Shown here: positions 16,084 to 26,313 of the stretch, in pieces
How positions within the stretch are numbered: position 1 is the first letter of the stretch
How the letters are laid out: each line of letters opens with the position of its first letter
Source of the DNA: Enhydrobacter sp.
GTDB lineage: Bacteria; Pseudomonadota; Alphaproteobacteria; Reyranellales; Reyranellaceae
DNA length: 64,000 nucleotides
Direction: 5' to 3'
NCBI GenBank assembly: GCA_025808875.1
Contig: CP075528.1
Location: 5,082,473-5,146,472 of the forward strand
Notes under the pieces: model-generated
The model's input: the letters and a program-made list of their open reading frames with translations, nothing else
What the model was told of the DNA's origin: nothing
Database searches by the model: none
Translations under genes and position numbers: made by a program

Positions 16084-17427
16084 TCATGTGCCGGCGCGTT
16101 CGAAGACCGGGCGTCCGGCGACGTAGGTCGCTCGCACCGCCCGGTCGTCGCCGAGCGTCATCTGCACGAAGAGCTGCTCGGCGAAGTCACGCGCCTGATC
16201 CATGCGGAAGGCGATCAGCGGCGTGGAGCGCATGTCGAGCACGACCAGGTCGGCTTCCATGCCGACGCCGAGGCTGCCGATCCTGTCCTCGAGTTGCAGC
16301 GCCCGCGCCGCACCGCGCGTGGCGAGGTAGTAGGCGTGGCCCGCCGACAGCGAACTCCGGTTGAGTTGCGCCGCCTTGTAGGCCTCGCCCAGCGTGGCGA
16401 GCATCGAGAAGCTGGTACCGGCGCCGATATCGGTTCCCAGCCCGACCCGCACGGGCCGGCGTGCATCGGCGGCGCGAAACACGTCGAACGCGCCGCTGCC
16501 CAGGAAGAAGTTCGACGTCGGACAATGCGCGATCGCGCCGTCGCAGGCGTGAAGCCGTTGCAGCTCCTCCTCTTCGAGCCAGATGCCGTGGCCGAACACC
16601 GCGCGCGGCCCGCACAGGCCGTGATGGTCGTAGATGTCGAGATAGTTCGGGTGATCGGGAAAGAGCTCGCGCATCCACGCCACTTCCTGGCGACTCTCGG
16701 AGATGTGCGTCTGCATCAGGCAATCGGGATGTTGCCGCCACAGCGCGCCGGCGGCCTCGAGCTGTCCGGCCGTGCTGGTGCCGGCGAAGCGCGGCGTGAT
16801 GGCGTAGAGCAGCCGGCCGCGGCCGTGCCACCTGGCGATCAGCGCGGCGGACTGGTCGTAGCCCGACTGCGCGGTGTCGAGCAGCGCCGCCGGCGCGTTG
16901 CGATCCATCAGCACCTTGCCCGCCGCGAGCCGCAGGCCGAGCGCCTCGGCTTCCTCGAACAGGATGTCGACCGAATGCGGATGGACCGTGCAATAGACGC
17001 AGGAGGTGGTGATGCCGTTGCGCAGATTTTCCTGCAGGAACAGCCGGGTCACCGTGCGGGCGAAGGTCGGATCGGCGAACCGCAGCTCGGTGGGGAAGGT
17101 GTAGCGCTCCAGCCAGTCGAGCAGCTGATGGCCATGCGAGCCGATCATCGGCGTCTGCGGGAAATGGACGTGCGTGTCGACGAAGCCGGCGGAGATCAGC
17201 GCGTCGGCACCGTAGCGCCGCGGCTCCATTCCGGCCGGCAGCTCCGCCGCGATCCGGTCGGCCGGCCCGAAATGGGTGATGCGGCCATCGGCCATGACGA
17301 CGATGGCGTCGGGAATGTGCCGCATCGTCGCCTCGAGGCCGTCGCGGAACGGATCGCCGGTGAAGGTGAGCGCCGGCCCCCGGATCGCGGTCGGGAGCGC
17401 CCCCGAGGTCGCCGGCGTCGCGGTCAA
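16084..17427 (-). CDS. guaD: guanine deaminase
   Basis: GuaD hydrolyses guanine to xanthine and ammonia in purine salvage or catabolism. The 447-residue amidohydrolase has the metal motif SAGFVDTHVHFPQ, followed by MIGSHGHQLLDWLERYTFPTE, a substrate-binding region diagnostic for guanine deaminase. It also has TPRFAGTSTAGQLEA, LMQTHISES, VFGHGIWLEEEE, AHCPTSNFFLGSGAFD and VGLGTDIGAGTSFSM, which supply the other ligands. Its start overlaps the end of the upstream outer-membrane gene by four bases, so the two form an operon. Confidence 0.94.
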   Translation of the reverse strand: MTATPATSGALPTAIRGPALTFTGDPFRDGLEATMRHIPDAIVVMADGRITHFGPADRIAAELPAGMEPRRYGADALISAGFVDTHVHFPQTPMIGSHGHQLLDWLERYTFPTELRFADPTFARTVTRLFLQENLRNGITTSCVYCTVHPHSVDILFEEAEALGLRLAAGKVLMDRNAPAALLDTAQSGYDQSAALIARWHGRGRLLYAITPRFAGTSTAGQLEAAGALWRQHPDCLMQTHISESRQEVAWMRELFPDHPNYLDIYDHHGLCGPRAVFGHGIWLEEEELQRLHACDGAIAHCPTSNFFLGSGAFDVFRAADARRPVRVGLGTDIGAGTSFSMLATLGEAYKAAQLNRSSLSAGHAYYLATRGAARALQLEDRIGSLGVGMEADLVVLDMRSTPLIAFRMDQARDFAEQLFVQMTLGDDRAVRATYVAGRPVFERAGT

Positions 17428-18230
17428 AACCGGTACGCCATGCCGATGCCGGCGGTGTGGGTGCGCACATGGACGTTGGCCCAGATGCGGTCGTCGCCGC
17501 CGACACCGACATTCTGCGAGAAGAAGGCGAGGCCCGCGTTGCCGAAATCGGCATAGCGATACTCGAGCCGCACCAGCCAGCGCGCGCCGATCTGATGCTC
17601 GATGCCGGCGCCGACCGTCCAGCCGAGCAGGAAGCGGCGGATCGATTCGTCGTGCGGCGAGCCCGGCGGCGACGTGCAGTAGGTGTTGGCGCCGTCGTTG
17701 TTGCAGGTCGCCACCGCCTCGATGCGTTGCACGGCGAGACCGAAGGTCGCGAACAGCAGGGTGCCGGGCAGGACGAGGTTGCCGGCGCGCGCGCGCAGGC
17801 TCGCGTCCCAGCTCAGGTTGACCGAGGCGGTGTCGCCGTTGGTCACGGCCGGGATGCCGCCGCTGTTGGCCGTGCCCGGGATCGGCCCCCTAGTGTTCCG
17901 GTTGTTCGCCCAGCCGATATCGGCCTCGAGGCCGGCGACCCAGCGCGCCGCAACCGCCCAGTTGTGGCCGGCGAACCCGCCGACCCGCAGGGCCGCGCTG
18001 TCGAAGCCCTGCTGGCGATCGTCGAGGCCCGGCCCGCCCGCGCACAGCCGTGAGGTCGGACAGACGCCGGTGGTCATCCATTCCACGGCGGCGAGGCGGC
18101 CGCCGCCGGCGAGCCCGGCATAGAAGCCCTGCCACGGCCGGCCGGCCGTCTCCGCCTGCGCCGCGGCGGCGAGCCACGGCAGCGCCAACAGTACGATCGC
18201 GAGACGCAGGCATCGAGCGAGCGGGGCCAT
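17424..18230 (-). CDS. outer-membrane beta-barrel protein (Omp25/31-like)
   Basis: The 268-residue protein has an N-terminal signal peptide (RLAIVLLALPWLAAAAQA) and then Gly/aromatic-rich alternating strands such as WQGFYAGLAGGG, GGFAGHNWAVA and LVRLEYRYADFG. It ends in Phe (GIGMAYRF), the usual C-terminal signature of an outer-membrane barrel. It resembles the Omp25/Omp31 family of small eight-stranded barrels. The start at 18230 places the signal peptide at the N-terminus; the longer frame adds 41 non-signal residues. Several Cys residues (CPTSRLC, TCNNDGANTYC) could form loop disulfides. Confidence 0.82.
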   Translation of the reverse strand: MAPLARCLRLAIVLLALPWLAAAAQAETAGRPWQGFYAGLAGGGRLAAVEWMTTGVCPTSRLCAGGPGLDDRQQGFDSAALRVGGFAGHNWAVAARWVAGLEADIGWANNRNTRGPIPGTANSGGIPAVTNGDTASVNLSWDASLRARAGNLVLPGTLLFATFGLAVQRIEAVATCNNDGANTYCTSPPGSPHDESIRRFLLGWTVGAGIEHQIGARWLVRLEYRYADFGNAGLAFFSQNVGVGGDDRIWANVHVRTHTAGIGMAYRF

Positions 18231-18410
18231 GCTGCTAGGTTCGCATCGAAACCCGCCAAAAGGAAACTCGCTTACGACGTCGCCCGACGGTGAAGTGTTG
18301 CAGGCCCGCCACAGCGGCGGCACAAATCGGCCATCTCCCGCCCCGCACGGCAACGCCTCCCGCCGGCCCTCCGTTCCCCGTTGGCAACCCTAGCGGACAG
18401 GAGAACACGA

Positions 18411-19379
18411 ATGAGGAAAGCCATCGCGGCGGTCGCTGCGCTCGCACTGCTGCCGGTCACGGCCCAGGCACAATCTTCCTGGTTCGAATCGGGCCAGTCC
18501 TCGCCCGGCTTCTACCTCGGGCCACAGGGCGGCCTGAACTGGCTGTTGAACAACGGCAGCTACGACATGGACATGGGCTGGGCGATCGGCGGCGTCATGG
18601 GCTACGACTTCGTCGGCCCGCGCATCGAGCTGGAAGGCATGTACCGCGAGAACAACGGCCGCGGCTTCGTCAATTTCCCCGGCGGCACCGCCTATACCAG
18701 CGGCAGGATCCATCAGATCTCCGCCATGGCCAACCTGCTCTACGACTTCGCGCCGGGCGGCATGATCACGCCCTATGTCGGCGCCGGCGCCGGTATCGCC
18801 TTCGTCGATCCGTCGCTGTCTCCGGGTTGCAGCATGTGCAGCACGCAGTTCGCCTACCAGGGCATCCTCGGCCTCGGCTGGAACGTCGACCAGAACTTCC
18901 GCGTCAACCTCGACGGCCGCTACTACGCCACCACCAACCCCGGCCAGTACTCCAACGACAACATCAGCGTGATGCTCGGGCTGACCTACAAGTTCGGCGA
19001 GCGCGCGCCCGTGCCGGCCGCGCCGGCGCCCGCCCCGGCCCAGCCGCAGGCGCCGTCCTTCATGGTCTTCTTCGACTGGGATCGCGCCGACATCACGCCG
19101 CAGGCCATGAACACCATCCGTCAGGCGGTGCAGTCGTTCCGCTCGCGCGGCAACGCCCGCATCGTCGCCACCGGCCACACCGACAAGTCGGGACCGGACA
19201 GCTACAACATGGCGCTGTCCCTGCGCCGCGCCAACGCGGTCAAGGACGTGCTGGTGCGCGAGGGCGTGCCGGCCACCGACATCTCCGTCGTCGGCCGCGG
19301 TGAGGCGCAGCCCCTGGTGCAAACCGCCGACGGGGTGCGCGAGCCACAGAACCGGCGCGTCGAGATCGTCATCCAGTAA
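18411..19379 (+). CDS. OmpA family outer-membrane protein
   Basis: The 322-residue precursor has a signal peptide (MRKAIAAVAALALLPVTAQA), an N-terminal barrel of about 165 residues (GFYLGPQGGLNWLL to MLGLTYKFG), an Ala/Pro linker, and a C-terminal OmpA peptidoglycan-binding domain. That domain has FFDWDRADITPQAM, ATGHTDKSGPDSYNMALSLRRA and QNRRVEIVIQ, including the Asp and Arg that bind diaminopimelate. AGGAG lies about eight bases before the ATG at 18411. It is divergent from the smaller outer-membrane protein gene and ends in a bidirectional hairpin. Confidence 0.93.
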   Translation: MRKAIAAVAALALLPVTAQAQSSWFESGQSSPGFYLGPQGGLNWLLNNGSYDMDMGWAIGGVMGYDFVGPRIELEGMYRENNGRGFVNFPGGTAYTSGRIHQISAMANLLYDFAPGGMITPYVGAGAGIAFVDPSLSPGCSMCSTQFAYQGILGLGWNVDQNFRVNLDGRYYATTNPGQYSNDNISVMLGLTYKFGERAPVPAAPAPAPAQPQAPSFMVFFDWDRADITPQAMNTIRQAVQSFRSRGNARIVATGHTDKSGPDSYNMALSLRRANAVKDVLVREGVPATDISVVGRGEAQPLVQTADGVREPQNRRVEIVIQ

Positions 19380-19406
19380 GGCGAGGACATCGTCCATCGT
19401 CGACGA

Positions 19407-19437
19407 GGAACGGCCGGGCCGACACCCCGGCCGTTCC
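19407..19437. terminator. bidirectional hairpin terminator between ompA-like gene and response regulator
   Basis: GGAACGGCCGGG (19407-19418) pairs with CCCGGCCGTTCC (19426-19437), a perfect 12-bp stem with a 7-base loop. It sits between convergent genes, and the response-regulator stop codon abuts the stem. T-tails are short. Confidence 0.7.
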
Positions 19438-19818
19438 CTATTGCGCCAGCAACCAGCGGATCTTCTGCTCGAGCTCGCGCGGCGAGAAGGGGGCGTTGAG
19501 CGCCGATCCCTCGCCGCAGAGTTCGTGGGCCTCGCGCGCCGTCTTCGAGATGCCGGACGTCAGGACGATCTTCACGTCGGGACGGTGGCGCCGCAGCCAG
19601 TGGGCGAGTTCGAACCCCTGCAGTTCGCCCGGTGGGGCGAGGTCGATGAAGGCGACGTCGATCGCCATGCCGGAGGAAGCGATCGTCCTCGCCTCGCGCC
19701 CGTCGATCGCCTCCACGACCGTCAGGCCGCAGTCTCGCAGGTAGGCCCCGATGGCCGCGCGGACGACGGCATTGCTCTCGACCACCAGGATCGCGGGCGG
19801 CGCGGCTCGGGCGTTCAT
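19438..19818 (-). CDS. single-domain response regulator, degenerate active site
   Basis: This 126-residue CheY-like receiver has no output domain. The phospho-acceptor Asp is present (DVAFIDLAPPG), as is the Thr/Ser of VLTSG. The acidic pair near the N-terminus is reduced to Glu-Ser (ILVVESN). The conserved Lys before Pro-Phe is replaced by Ala (ALNAPFSPREL). Loss of that Lys usually impairs the phosphorylation switch, so it may act as a phosphate sink or by binding alone. It is divergent from a second such receiver 130 bp away. Confidence 0.85.
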   Translation of the reverse strand: MNARAAPPAILVVESNAVVRAAIGAYLRDCGLTVVEAIDGREARTIASSGMAIDVAFIDLAPPGELQGFELAHWLRRHRPDVKIVLTSGISKTAREAHELCGEGSALNAPFSPRELEQKIRWLLAQ

Positions 19819-19951
19819 CGCGCAAGAACGGAAGACCGGCCGCGAACGTTGCGATATCGTCGACGGGGGAACTTTGACGCCGCCGACCTGTTAATGACCG
19901 GCGGTGCCGCGTCGTGGGGATGAGTTCCGCCGAGTGAAGGGTACGCCAGGC

Positions 19952-20344
19952 GTGACCAGCGAACGAAAGCGCGAGTCCCAGGTCGAGCCGCGGCGCAGGC
20001 GCTCGGCCGTGATCCTCGTCGTCGAGCACGAGGTGATGGTTCGCTACGCCGTGTCCCTCCATTTGCGGGATTCGGGCTTCGTCGTCGTCGAGGCCGGGAC
20101 GACCGACGAGGCGGTTCGGTTGATCGGCGCCGGCGAGCGGGTCGATCTCGTCTTCTCCGACATCAACATGCCGGGCGCGATGGATGGCAACGGCCTGGCA
20201 CGATGGATCCTGCAGGCCCATCCGTCCATCAAGGTCATCACCACCTCGGGCGGACGCCGCGCCAGCAACGGCAGCTCGATCTTCGTCGCCAAACCCTACG
20301 ACCACGCCGAGCTGGTGCGCCTGATCGAGCGTCTCCTCGAATAG
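19952..20344 (+). CDS. single-domain response regulator
   Basis: A 130-residue receiver domain with a basic N-terminal tail. Phospho-acceptor Asp (LVFSDINMPG), Thr (VITTSGG) and Lys (FVAKPYDHAEL) are present. The acidic pocket reads VVEHE, with His in place of the second acid. The GTG start at 19952 has AAGGG ten bases upstream; a longer frame opens at GTG 19904 without a ribosome site, so the start is uncertain. The partner kinase is not in the neighbourhood. It is convergent with the UbiH-type gene. Confidence 0.8.
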   Translation: MTSERKRESQVEPRRRRSAVILVVEHEVMVRYAVSLHLRDSGFVVVEAGTTDEAVRLIGAGERVDLVFSDINMPGAMDGNGLARWILQAHPSIKVITTSGGRRASNGSSIFVAKPYDHAELVRLIERLLE

Positions 20345-20348
20345 CCGG

Positions 20349-21608
20349 CTACGGCCGCTGCCCGCGCATCAACCTGGGCAGGTCGCCGACCATTCCCATG
20401 GCATGGCGCACGAAGAAGCGGCGCAGCGGCGGCACGCGGTTGACGGCGGCGATGCCCACATCGCGCAGCAGGCGCAGCGGCGCGATGTCGTTCGAGAACA
20501 GCCGCACCAGCAGGTCGGTGCCGGCGACCATCGAGAGATTGTCGGTGCGGCGCCAGCGGGCGTAACGCTCGAGCACGTCGGCGGCGCCGATGTCGAGTCC
20601 AAGTCGCCGGGCCTCGACCAGCACCTCCACCAGCGCGGCGACGTCGCGCACGCCGAGATTGTAGCCCTGGCCCGCGATGGGATGGATGCCGTGCGCGGCG
20701 TCGCCCACCAGGACCAGCCGCTGCTCGACATAGCGCTCGGCATGCATCAGGTGCAGCGGATGCCACCAGCGCGGCCCGACGGGCTCGACACGCCCGAGAA
20801 AGTCGCCGAAGCGCCGCGCGAACTCCGCCTGAAAGCGGGCCGCATCGAGCTCGAGCAGGCGGCGCGCGGTTTCCGCCCGTTCCGTCCACACGATCGACGA
20901 ACGGTGTCCGGGGCCGGGCTCGTCCGTCATCGGCAGGATGGCGAACGGCCCGCCGGGAAGGAACTTCTCGTGCGCGACACCGCGATGCGGCCGCTCGTGG
21001 CGCGCCACCAGCACGATGGCGATTTGCCCGTACGACCACGCCGCGCTGGTGCCGATGCCGGCCTCCTCGCGGGCCGTGCCGAAGCGGCCCTCGGCGGAGG
21101 CGACCAACCGTGCGGCGAGACGACGGCCGCTCTTCAGCACGATCCCGGCGCGATGCTGGTCGCGCTGCGTCTCGACCACTTCCTCGGGCGCCACCAGCTC
21201 GACGTTGGCCGAGTCCGCGAGCCGGCGCAGCATCGCCGCGCGCAGGAAGCGGTTCTCGACGATCCAGCCCATGGGCTGCGCCGGCCGATCGTCCTCGGCC
21301 GCCTCGCGATGGTCGAAATGCAGAAAGAGCGGGCTGGGCTTGCCGTCGTGGCCGGCATCGGAGATGCGAATGTCGAGGATCGGTTCGGCCTCGCCGGCAA
21401 CGTCGCGCCATATGCCGAGCGCCTCGAACAGGCGCTGGCTGGTGTAGGCGATCGCCGTCGTGCGGCCGTCGAAGCCCGCGTCGGTCATCGACCGCAGCGG
21501 CACGCGGTCGATCAGCGCCGTTCGCAATCCCGCCTCGCCGGCGGCCAGCGCCAGCAGGCTGCCGTTCAGGCCCGCGCCGACGATGGCGATGTCGAACCGG
21601 CTGTCCAT
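20349..21608 (-). CDS. UbiH/UbiF/COQ6-family FAD-dependent hydroxylase
   Basis: The 419-residue flavoprotein monooxygenase has the FAD dinucleotide motif (FDIAIVGAGLNGSLLALAAG), the DGRTTAIAYTSQRLFEALGIW region typical of the UbiH/COQ6 family, and the second FAD motif LVGDAAHGIHPIAGQGYNLGVRD. Members hydroxylate the ring of ubiquinone precursors. Which ring position this one acts on cannot be decided from sequence alone. It stands alone, convergent with the response regulator. Confidence 0.9.
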   Translation of the reverse strand: MDSRFDIAIVGAGLNGSLLALAAGEAGLRTALIDRVPLRSMTDAGFDGRTTAIAYTSQRLFEALGIWRDVAGEAEPILDIRISDAGHDGKPSPLFLHFDHREAAEDDRPAQPMGWIVENRFLRAAMLRRLADSANVELVAPEEVVETQRDQHRAGIVLKSGRRLAARLVASAEGRFGTAREEAGIGTSAAWSYGQIAIVLVARHERPHRGVAHEKFLPGGPFAILPMTDEPGPGHRSSIVWTERAETARRLLELDAARFQAEFARRFGDFLGRVEPVGPRWWHPLHLMHAERYVEQRLVLVGDAAHGIHPIAGQGYNLGVRDVAALVEVLVEARRLGLDIGAADVLERYARWRRTDNLSMVAGTDLLVRLFSNDIAPLRLLRDVGIAAVNRVPPLRRFFVRHAMGMVGDLPRLMRGQRP

Positions 21609-21651
21609 GTCTCATACATGGCAGCCGGTCGACGGTGCCGCAATGGGCCGC

Positions 21652-22452
21652 TCAGAAGGTCTTGCTGACGGTAAAGATGGCCCGCGCTTCGCAATTGTAA
21701 GTGTTGAGGCAGCCGGGCACGTCGATGTTGGTGTCGACGTAGGCGATCGACAGGTCGAAGCCGTAGACCGTGACCGTGAGGCCGAGCGACCAGTCCCAGT
21801 AGTCGTTGTTCGGGATGCCGTAGTTCGCGTTTTTCTCGACGTACTGGCTGGCCAGGGTGCCGAATACCTTGAACGAGATGTTCTCGTTGAAGTCGATGAA
21901 GGGCAGCGGCACCGTCGCCTGCGCCCACTTGTACCAGGCGCGTCCGGAGTCGCCGAAGAAGTTCGGGCTGTAGCGCACCGCGCCCGACAGCGCGACGACG
22001 CCGAAATCGTAGCCTACCACCAGGCCGAACTCGTTGAAGTCCATGAACAGCGGCGCGGCGTCCGAGCCGAGATAGCTGTAGCGGATGTAGCCGAGGTCGC
22101 CGGTCAACTTGCCGTCGAGTGCCTTGGCGCGCAGGCCGGCGAGGATGTCGACCTCGGCGTACACATTGGTGCCGCCGGTGAAGCTCACGTTGCTCGCCCA
22201 GAAGCCGCCATAGGCGCTGATCGGCACGCTCTCCGCGACCGTGGCGGTCTCGTAGATGAAGGTCGGCTGCACCGCCCATTGGCGCTGGGTCTGCGAGATG
22301 CCGCGATAGGAGTAGTCGTTGGTCACCGCGATGCCGGCGGTGAAGGTCCCGCCGAACGGACCGTTCCAGGTCTCCGCTTCCTGTGCGCCCGCGACCGTCG
22401 CTGCACAGATAGTGGCCACCGTTACGCACGTGGCGGCAACTTTGTTGAGCAT
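21652..22452 (-). CDS. TorF-family putative porin
   Basis: The 266-residue precursor begins MLNKVAATCVTVATICAATVAG, a signal peptide cleaved near GAQ. A beta-barrel follows with GGTFTAGIAVTNDYSYRGISQTQ, the motif of the TorF/TIGR02001 porin family, and the protein ends in Phe (IFTVSKTF). The start at 22452 is preferred because GGGG lies nine bases upstream. The in-frame ATG nine bases earlier directly follows that GGGG with no spacing. It is divergent from glnK-amtB, a neighbourhood often seen for this family, so a link to ammonium or nitrogen supply is inferred. Confidence 0.85.
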   Translation of the reverse strand: MLNKVAATCVTVATICAATVAGAQEAETWNGPFGGTFTAGIAVTNDYSYRGISQTQRQWAVQPTFIYETATVAESVPISAYGGFWASNVSFTGGTNVYAEVDILAGLRAKALDGKLTGDLGYIRYSYLGSDAAPLFMDFNEFGLVVGYDFGVVALSGAVRYSPNFFGDSGRAWYKWAQATVPLPFIDFNENISFKVFGTLASQYVEKNANYGIPNNDYWDWSLGLTVTVYGFDLSIAYVDTNIDVPGCLNTYNCEARAIFTVSKTF

Positions 22453-22478
22453 TTTTGTCATCCCCGCGTCTTTGTTGA

Positions 22479-22973
<495 letters not shown>

Positions 22974-23010
22974 TCCGGCCGACACTTCAACAGAAACTCG
23001 AGGGAAGACG

Positions 23011-24327
23011 ATGACACGCATAGTTCGCTCACTGGTGACCGGCCTCGGGGCGGTCGGCACCCTGCTCATGCCGGCGCTGGCGATGGCGCAAGCCGCCGCC
23101 GAGGCGCCGAAGCTCGACACCGGCGACACCGCCTGGATGCTGACGTCGACGGCGCTGGTGCTGCTGATGACCATCCCCGGCATCGCGCTGTTCTACGGCG
23201 GCATGGTGCGCAAGAAGAACGTGCTGGCCACGGTCATGCAGAGCTTCGCCGTGACCTGCCTCGTCACCATCCTCTGGATGGTCGTGGGCTACAGTCTCGC
23301 GCTCACCGAGGGCAGCAAGATCCTGGGTGGACTGAGCCGTGTCTTCCTGAGCGGCATGGCGCTCGACGCCACGCACGAGCTGGCCGCCACCATTCCGGAA
23401 TCGGTCTTCATGACCTTCCAGATGACCTTCGCCATCATCACCCCGGCGCTGATCGCCGGCGCCTTCGCCGAGCGCATGAAGTTCTCGGCGATGATGTGGT
23501 TCGTCGGCATCTGGCTGCTGGTGGTCTACGCGCCGATCGCCCACTGGGTGTGGGGCGGCGGGTTCCTCGGCGACTGGGGCGTGCTCGACTTCGCCGGCGG
23601 CACCGTGGTGCACATCAACTCCGGCGTCGCCGCGCTGGTCTGCGCGCTGGTGATCGGCAAGCGCAAGGGCTACGGCACCGAGAACATGGCGCCACACAAC
23701 CTCGTCTACTCGGTGATCGGCGCCGCGTTGCTGTGGGTCGGCTGGTTCGGCTTCAACGCCGGTTCGGCGGTCGGCGCCAGCGCCAACGCCGGCATGGCGA
23801 TGGCGGTGACGCAGGTCGCCACCGCCGCGGCGGCGCTCGCCTGGATGTTCGCGGAGTGGATGACGCGCGGCAAGCCGTCGGTACTCGGCATTATCTCCGG
23901 CGCCGTCGCCGGCCTGGTCGCCATCACCCCGGCCTCCGGTTTCGTCAATCCCTTCGGCGCGCTGGTCATCGGCCTGGTCGCGGGCGTGGCCTGCTTCTGG
24001 GCGGCGACCAGCCTGAAGAAGGCGCTGGGCTACGACGATTCGCTCGACGTGTTCGGCGTGCACGGCGTGGGCGGCTTCGTCGGCGCCATCCTGACGGGTG
24101 TGTTCGCGATGGAGGCGATCGGCGGCGAGGGCAAGAAGGGCCTGATCGACGGCAACGCCGGCCAGATCCTGATCCAGCTCTGGGGATCGCTGGTCTGCAT
24201 CGCCTGGTGCGCCATCGCCACCTTCATCATCCTCAAGGTCGTCGATGCCCTGATCGGGCTGCGCGTCACCACCGAGGAGGAGATCGAGGGTCTCGACATC
24301 AACCTGCATGGTGAGACGGTGCACTGA
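23011..24327 (+). CDS. amtB: ammonium transporter (first copy)
   Basis: This 438-residue Amt/Mep/Rh channel has an N-terminal signal-like segment ending near AMAQ and eleven membrane helices. The twin pore histidines lie in AHWVWGGGFLG and DVFGVHGVGGFVG, and AFAERMKFSAMMWF is typical of the family. The C-terminal tail (LRVTTEEEIEGLDINLHGE) is the part that interacts with GlnK. It has a GAGGGA ribosome site and is coupled to glnK1. A strong hairpin terminator follows. Confidence 0.96.
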   Translation: MTRIVRSLVTGLGAVGTLLMPALAMAQAAAEAPKLDTGDTAWMLTSTALVLLMTIPGIALFYGGMVRKKNVLATVMQSFAVTCLVTILWMVVGYSLALTEGSKILGGLSRVFLSGMALDATHELAATIPESVFMTFQMTFAIITPALIAGAFAERMKFSAMMWFVGIWLLVVYAPIAHWVWGGGFLGDWGVLDFAGGTVVHINSGVAALVCALVIGKRKGYGTENMAPHNLVYSVIGAALLWVGWFGFNAGSAVGASANAGMAMAVTQVATAAAALAWMFAEWMTRGKPSVLGIISGAVAGLVAITPASGFVNPFGALVIGLVAGVACFWAATSLKKALGYDDSLDVFGVHGVGGFVGAILTGVFAMEAIGGEGKKGLIDGNAGQILIQLWGSLVCIAWCAIATFIILKVVDALIGLRVTTEEEIEGLDINLHGETVH

Positions 24328-24400
24328 CCGTCTCGACCCCGGACCGGACTCCTCCCTCCGGTTCTTCGACTGCCGCTGCCGTGTCGCGGCAGTTGCGCCT

Positions 24401-24435
24401 CGGCCCGACGGTCCTCCGTCGGGCCGCTTCTTTTG
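24401..24435 (+). terminator. rho-independent terminator after amtB1
   Basis: A perfect 11-bp stem, CGGCCCGACGG (24401-24411) with CCGTCGGGCCG (24416-24426), has a TCCT loop and is followed by CTTCTTTTG. A weaker hairpin (CTGCCGC/GCGGCAG) lies just upstream. It separates the two glnK-amtB units. Confidence 0.85.
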
Positions 24436-24470
24436 CGCCGGGAATTGCGTCGGGCGCGCTCGGGGTTTGA

Positions 24471-24866
<396 letters not shown>

Positions 24867-24950
24867 CTTCCACAGGCATCGGACGTACAAATACCCGCAG
24901 ATCGCGCAAAGCGACGTCAGGACAACGACAAGAACGACACGGGGATACGG

Positions 24951-26267
24951 ATGCTCAGGACGGTCGCGCGCACGGGCGCGCTGGTGGCGCTCGCCACCGT
25001 GCTTTGTCGCGGCGCCTTCGCCGCCGATGCTCCCAGGATCGACACAGGCGACACGGCATGGCTGCTGATGGCCACGGTGCTCGTGCTGATGATGAGCATC
25101 CCCGGCCTCGCACTCTTCTATTGCGGCATGGTGCGCAAGAAGAACGTGCTGGCGACCGCGGTGCAGACCTTCGCGGTCGCCGCGCTGGTCACGGTGATGT
25201 GGTTCGTCGTCGGCTATTCGCTGGCCTTCACGTCAGGCGGCGCCCTCGACGGCGCGATCGGCGGCCTGTCGCGGGTCTTCGGCGCGGGGCTCCTCGGCTC
25301 GACCCACGATCTCGCCAGGACCGTGCCGGAGAACGTGTTCCTGATGTACCAGGCGACCTTCGCCATCATCACGCCGGCCATCATCGCCGGCGCCTTTGCC
25401 GAGCGCATGAAGTTCTCGGCGATGATGTGGTTCATGGCGCTGTGGCTGCTGTTCGTCTACGTGCCGGTGGCGCACTGGGTGTGGGGCGGCGGCTTCCTCG
25501 GCTCGTGGGGCGTGCTCGATTTCGCCGGCGGCCTCGTCGTCCACCTGAATGCCGGCGTCGCCGCCCTGGTGTGCGCCTACGTGCTCGGCCGGCGGCTGGG
25601 CTACGGCCAGGACTACCTGGCGCCGCACAATCTCGTGCTCACCCTGATCGGCACGTCGCTGCTCTGGGTCGGCTGGTTCGGCTTCAACGCCGGCTCCGCG
25701 CTGTCCTCGGGCGAACTGGCCGGCAGCGCCATGCTCAACACCCACATCTCGGCGGCGACGGCGGCGCTGGTCTGGATGGCCATCGAATGGGCGAGCCGCG
25801 GCAAGCCCTCCGTGCTGGGCATGCTGACCGGCTCCATCGCCGGCCTCGGCACCATCACGCCCGCGGCCGGCTATGTCGAGCCGTGGGCGGCGCTGGTCAT
25901 CGGCATCGCCGCCGGCGCGGTCTGCTACTGGGCCTCGGTCATCCTGAAGAACAAGCTGGGCTACGACGATTCGCTCGATGTCTTCGGCGTCCATGGCGTG
26001 GGCGGCATCATCGGCACGATCCTGGTCGGCGTCTTCGCCACCCAGGTCATCAACGACGTCAACAAGGGCCAGGCCGTCGGCCTGGTCGATGGCAATGCCG
26101 GCCAGGTCATCGTCCAGATCTACGCCGTCCTGATCGTCACGGTGTTCTGCGCCGTCGCGACCTGGGTGATCCTCAAGATCGTCGACGCCATGGTCGGCCT
26201 GCGCGTCACCCGCGACGAGGAAACCGAAGGTCTCGACACCGCCCTGCACGGCGAGCGCGTGCAGTAG
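24951..26267 (+). CDS. amtB: ammonium transporter (second copy)
   Basis: A 438-residue Amt channel of the same length as the first copy, with the twin-His regions AHWVWGGGFLG and DVFGVHGVGGIIG, a cleavable-looking N-terminus (ALATVLCRGAFAADA) and the GlnK-contact tail (LRVTRDEETEGLDTALHGE). Differences from the first copy are concentrated in loops, including CGMVRKKN in place of GGMVRKKN at the first helix end. Its 84-bp upstream gap has no obvious promoter, so cotranscription with glnK2 is likely. Confidence 0.95.
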   Translation: MLRTVARTGALVALATVLCRGAFAADAPRIDTGDTAWLLMATVLVLMMSIPGLALFYCGMVRKKNVLATAVQTFAVAALVTVMWFVVGYSLAFTSGGALDGAIGGLSRVFGAGLLGSTHDLARTVPENVFLMYQATFAIITPAIIAGAFAERMKFSAMMWFMALWLLFVYVPVAHWVWGGGFLGSWGVLDFAGGLVVHLNAGVAALVCAYVLGRRLGYGQDYLAPHNLVLTLIGTSLLWVGWFGFNAGSALSSGELAGSAMLNTHISAATAALVWMAIEWASRGKPSVLGMLTGSIAGLGTITPAAGYVEPWAALVIGIAAGAVCYWASVILKNKLGYDDSLDVFGVHGVGGIIGTILVGVFATQVINDVNKGQAVGLVDGNAGQVIVQIYAVLIVTVFCAVATWVILKIVDAMVGLRVTRDEETEGLDTALHGERVQ

Positions 26268-26313
26268 CGGGGCACGGAAGAGAGTCAGATTCGCGGCCGG
26301 CGCCGGAATCGGG

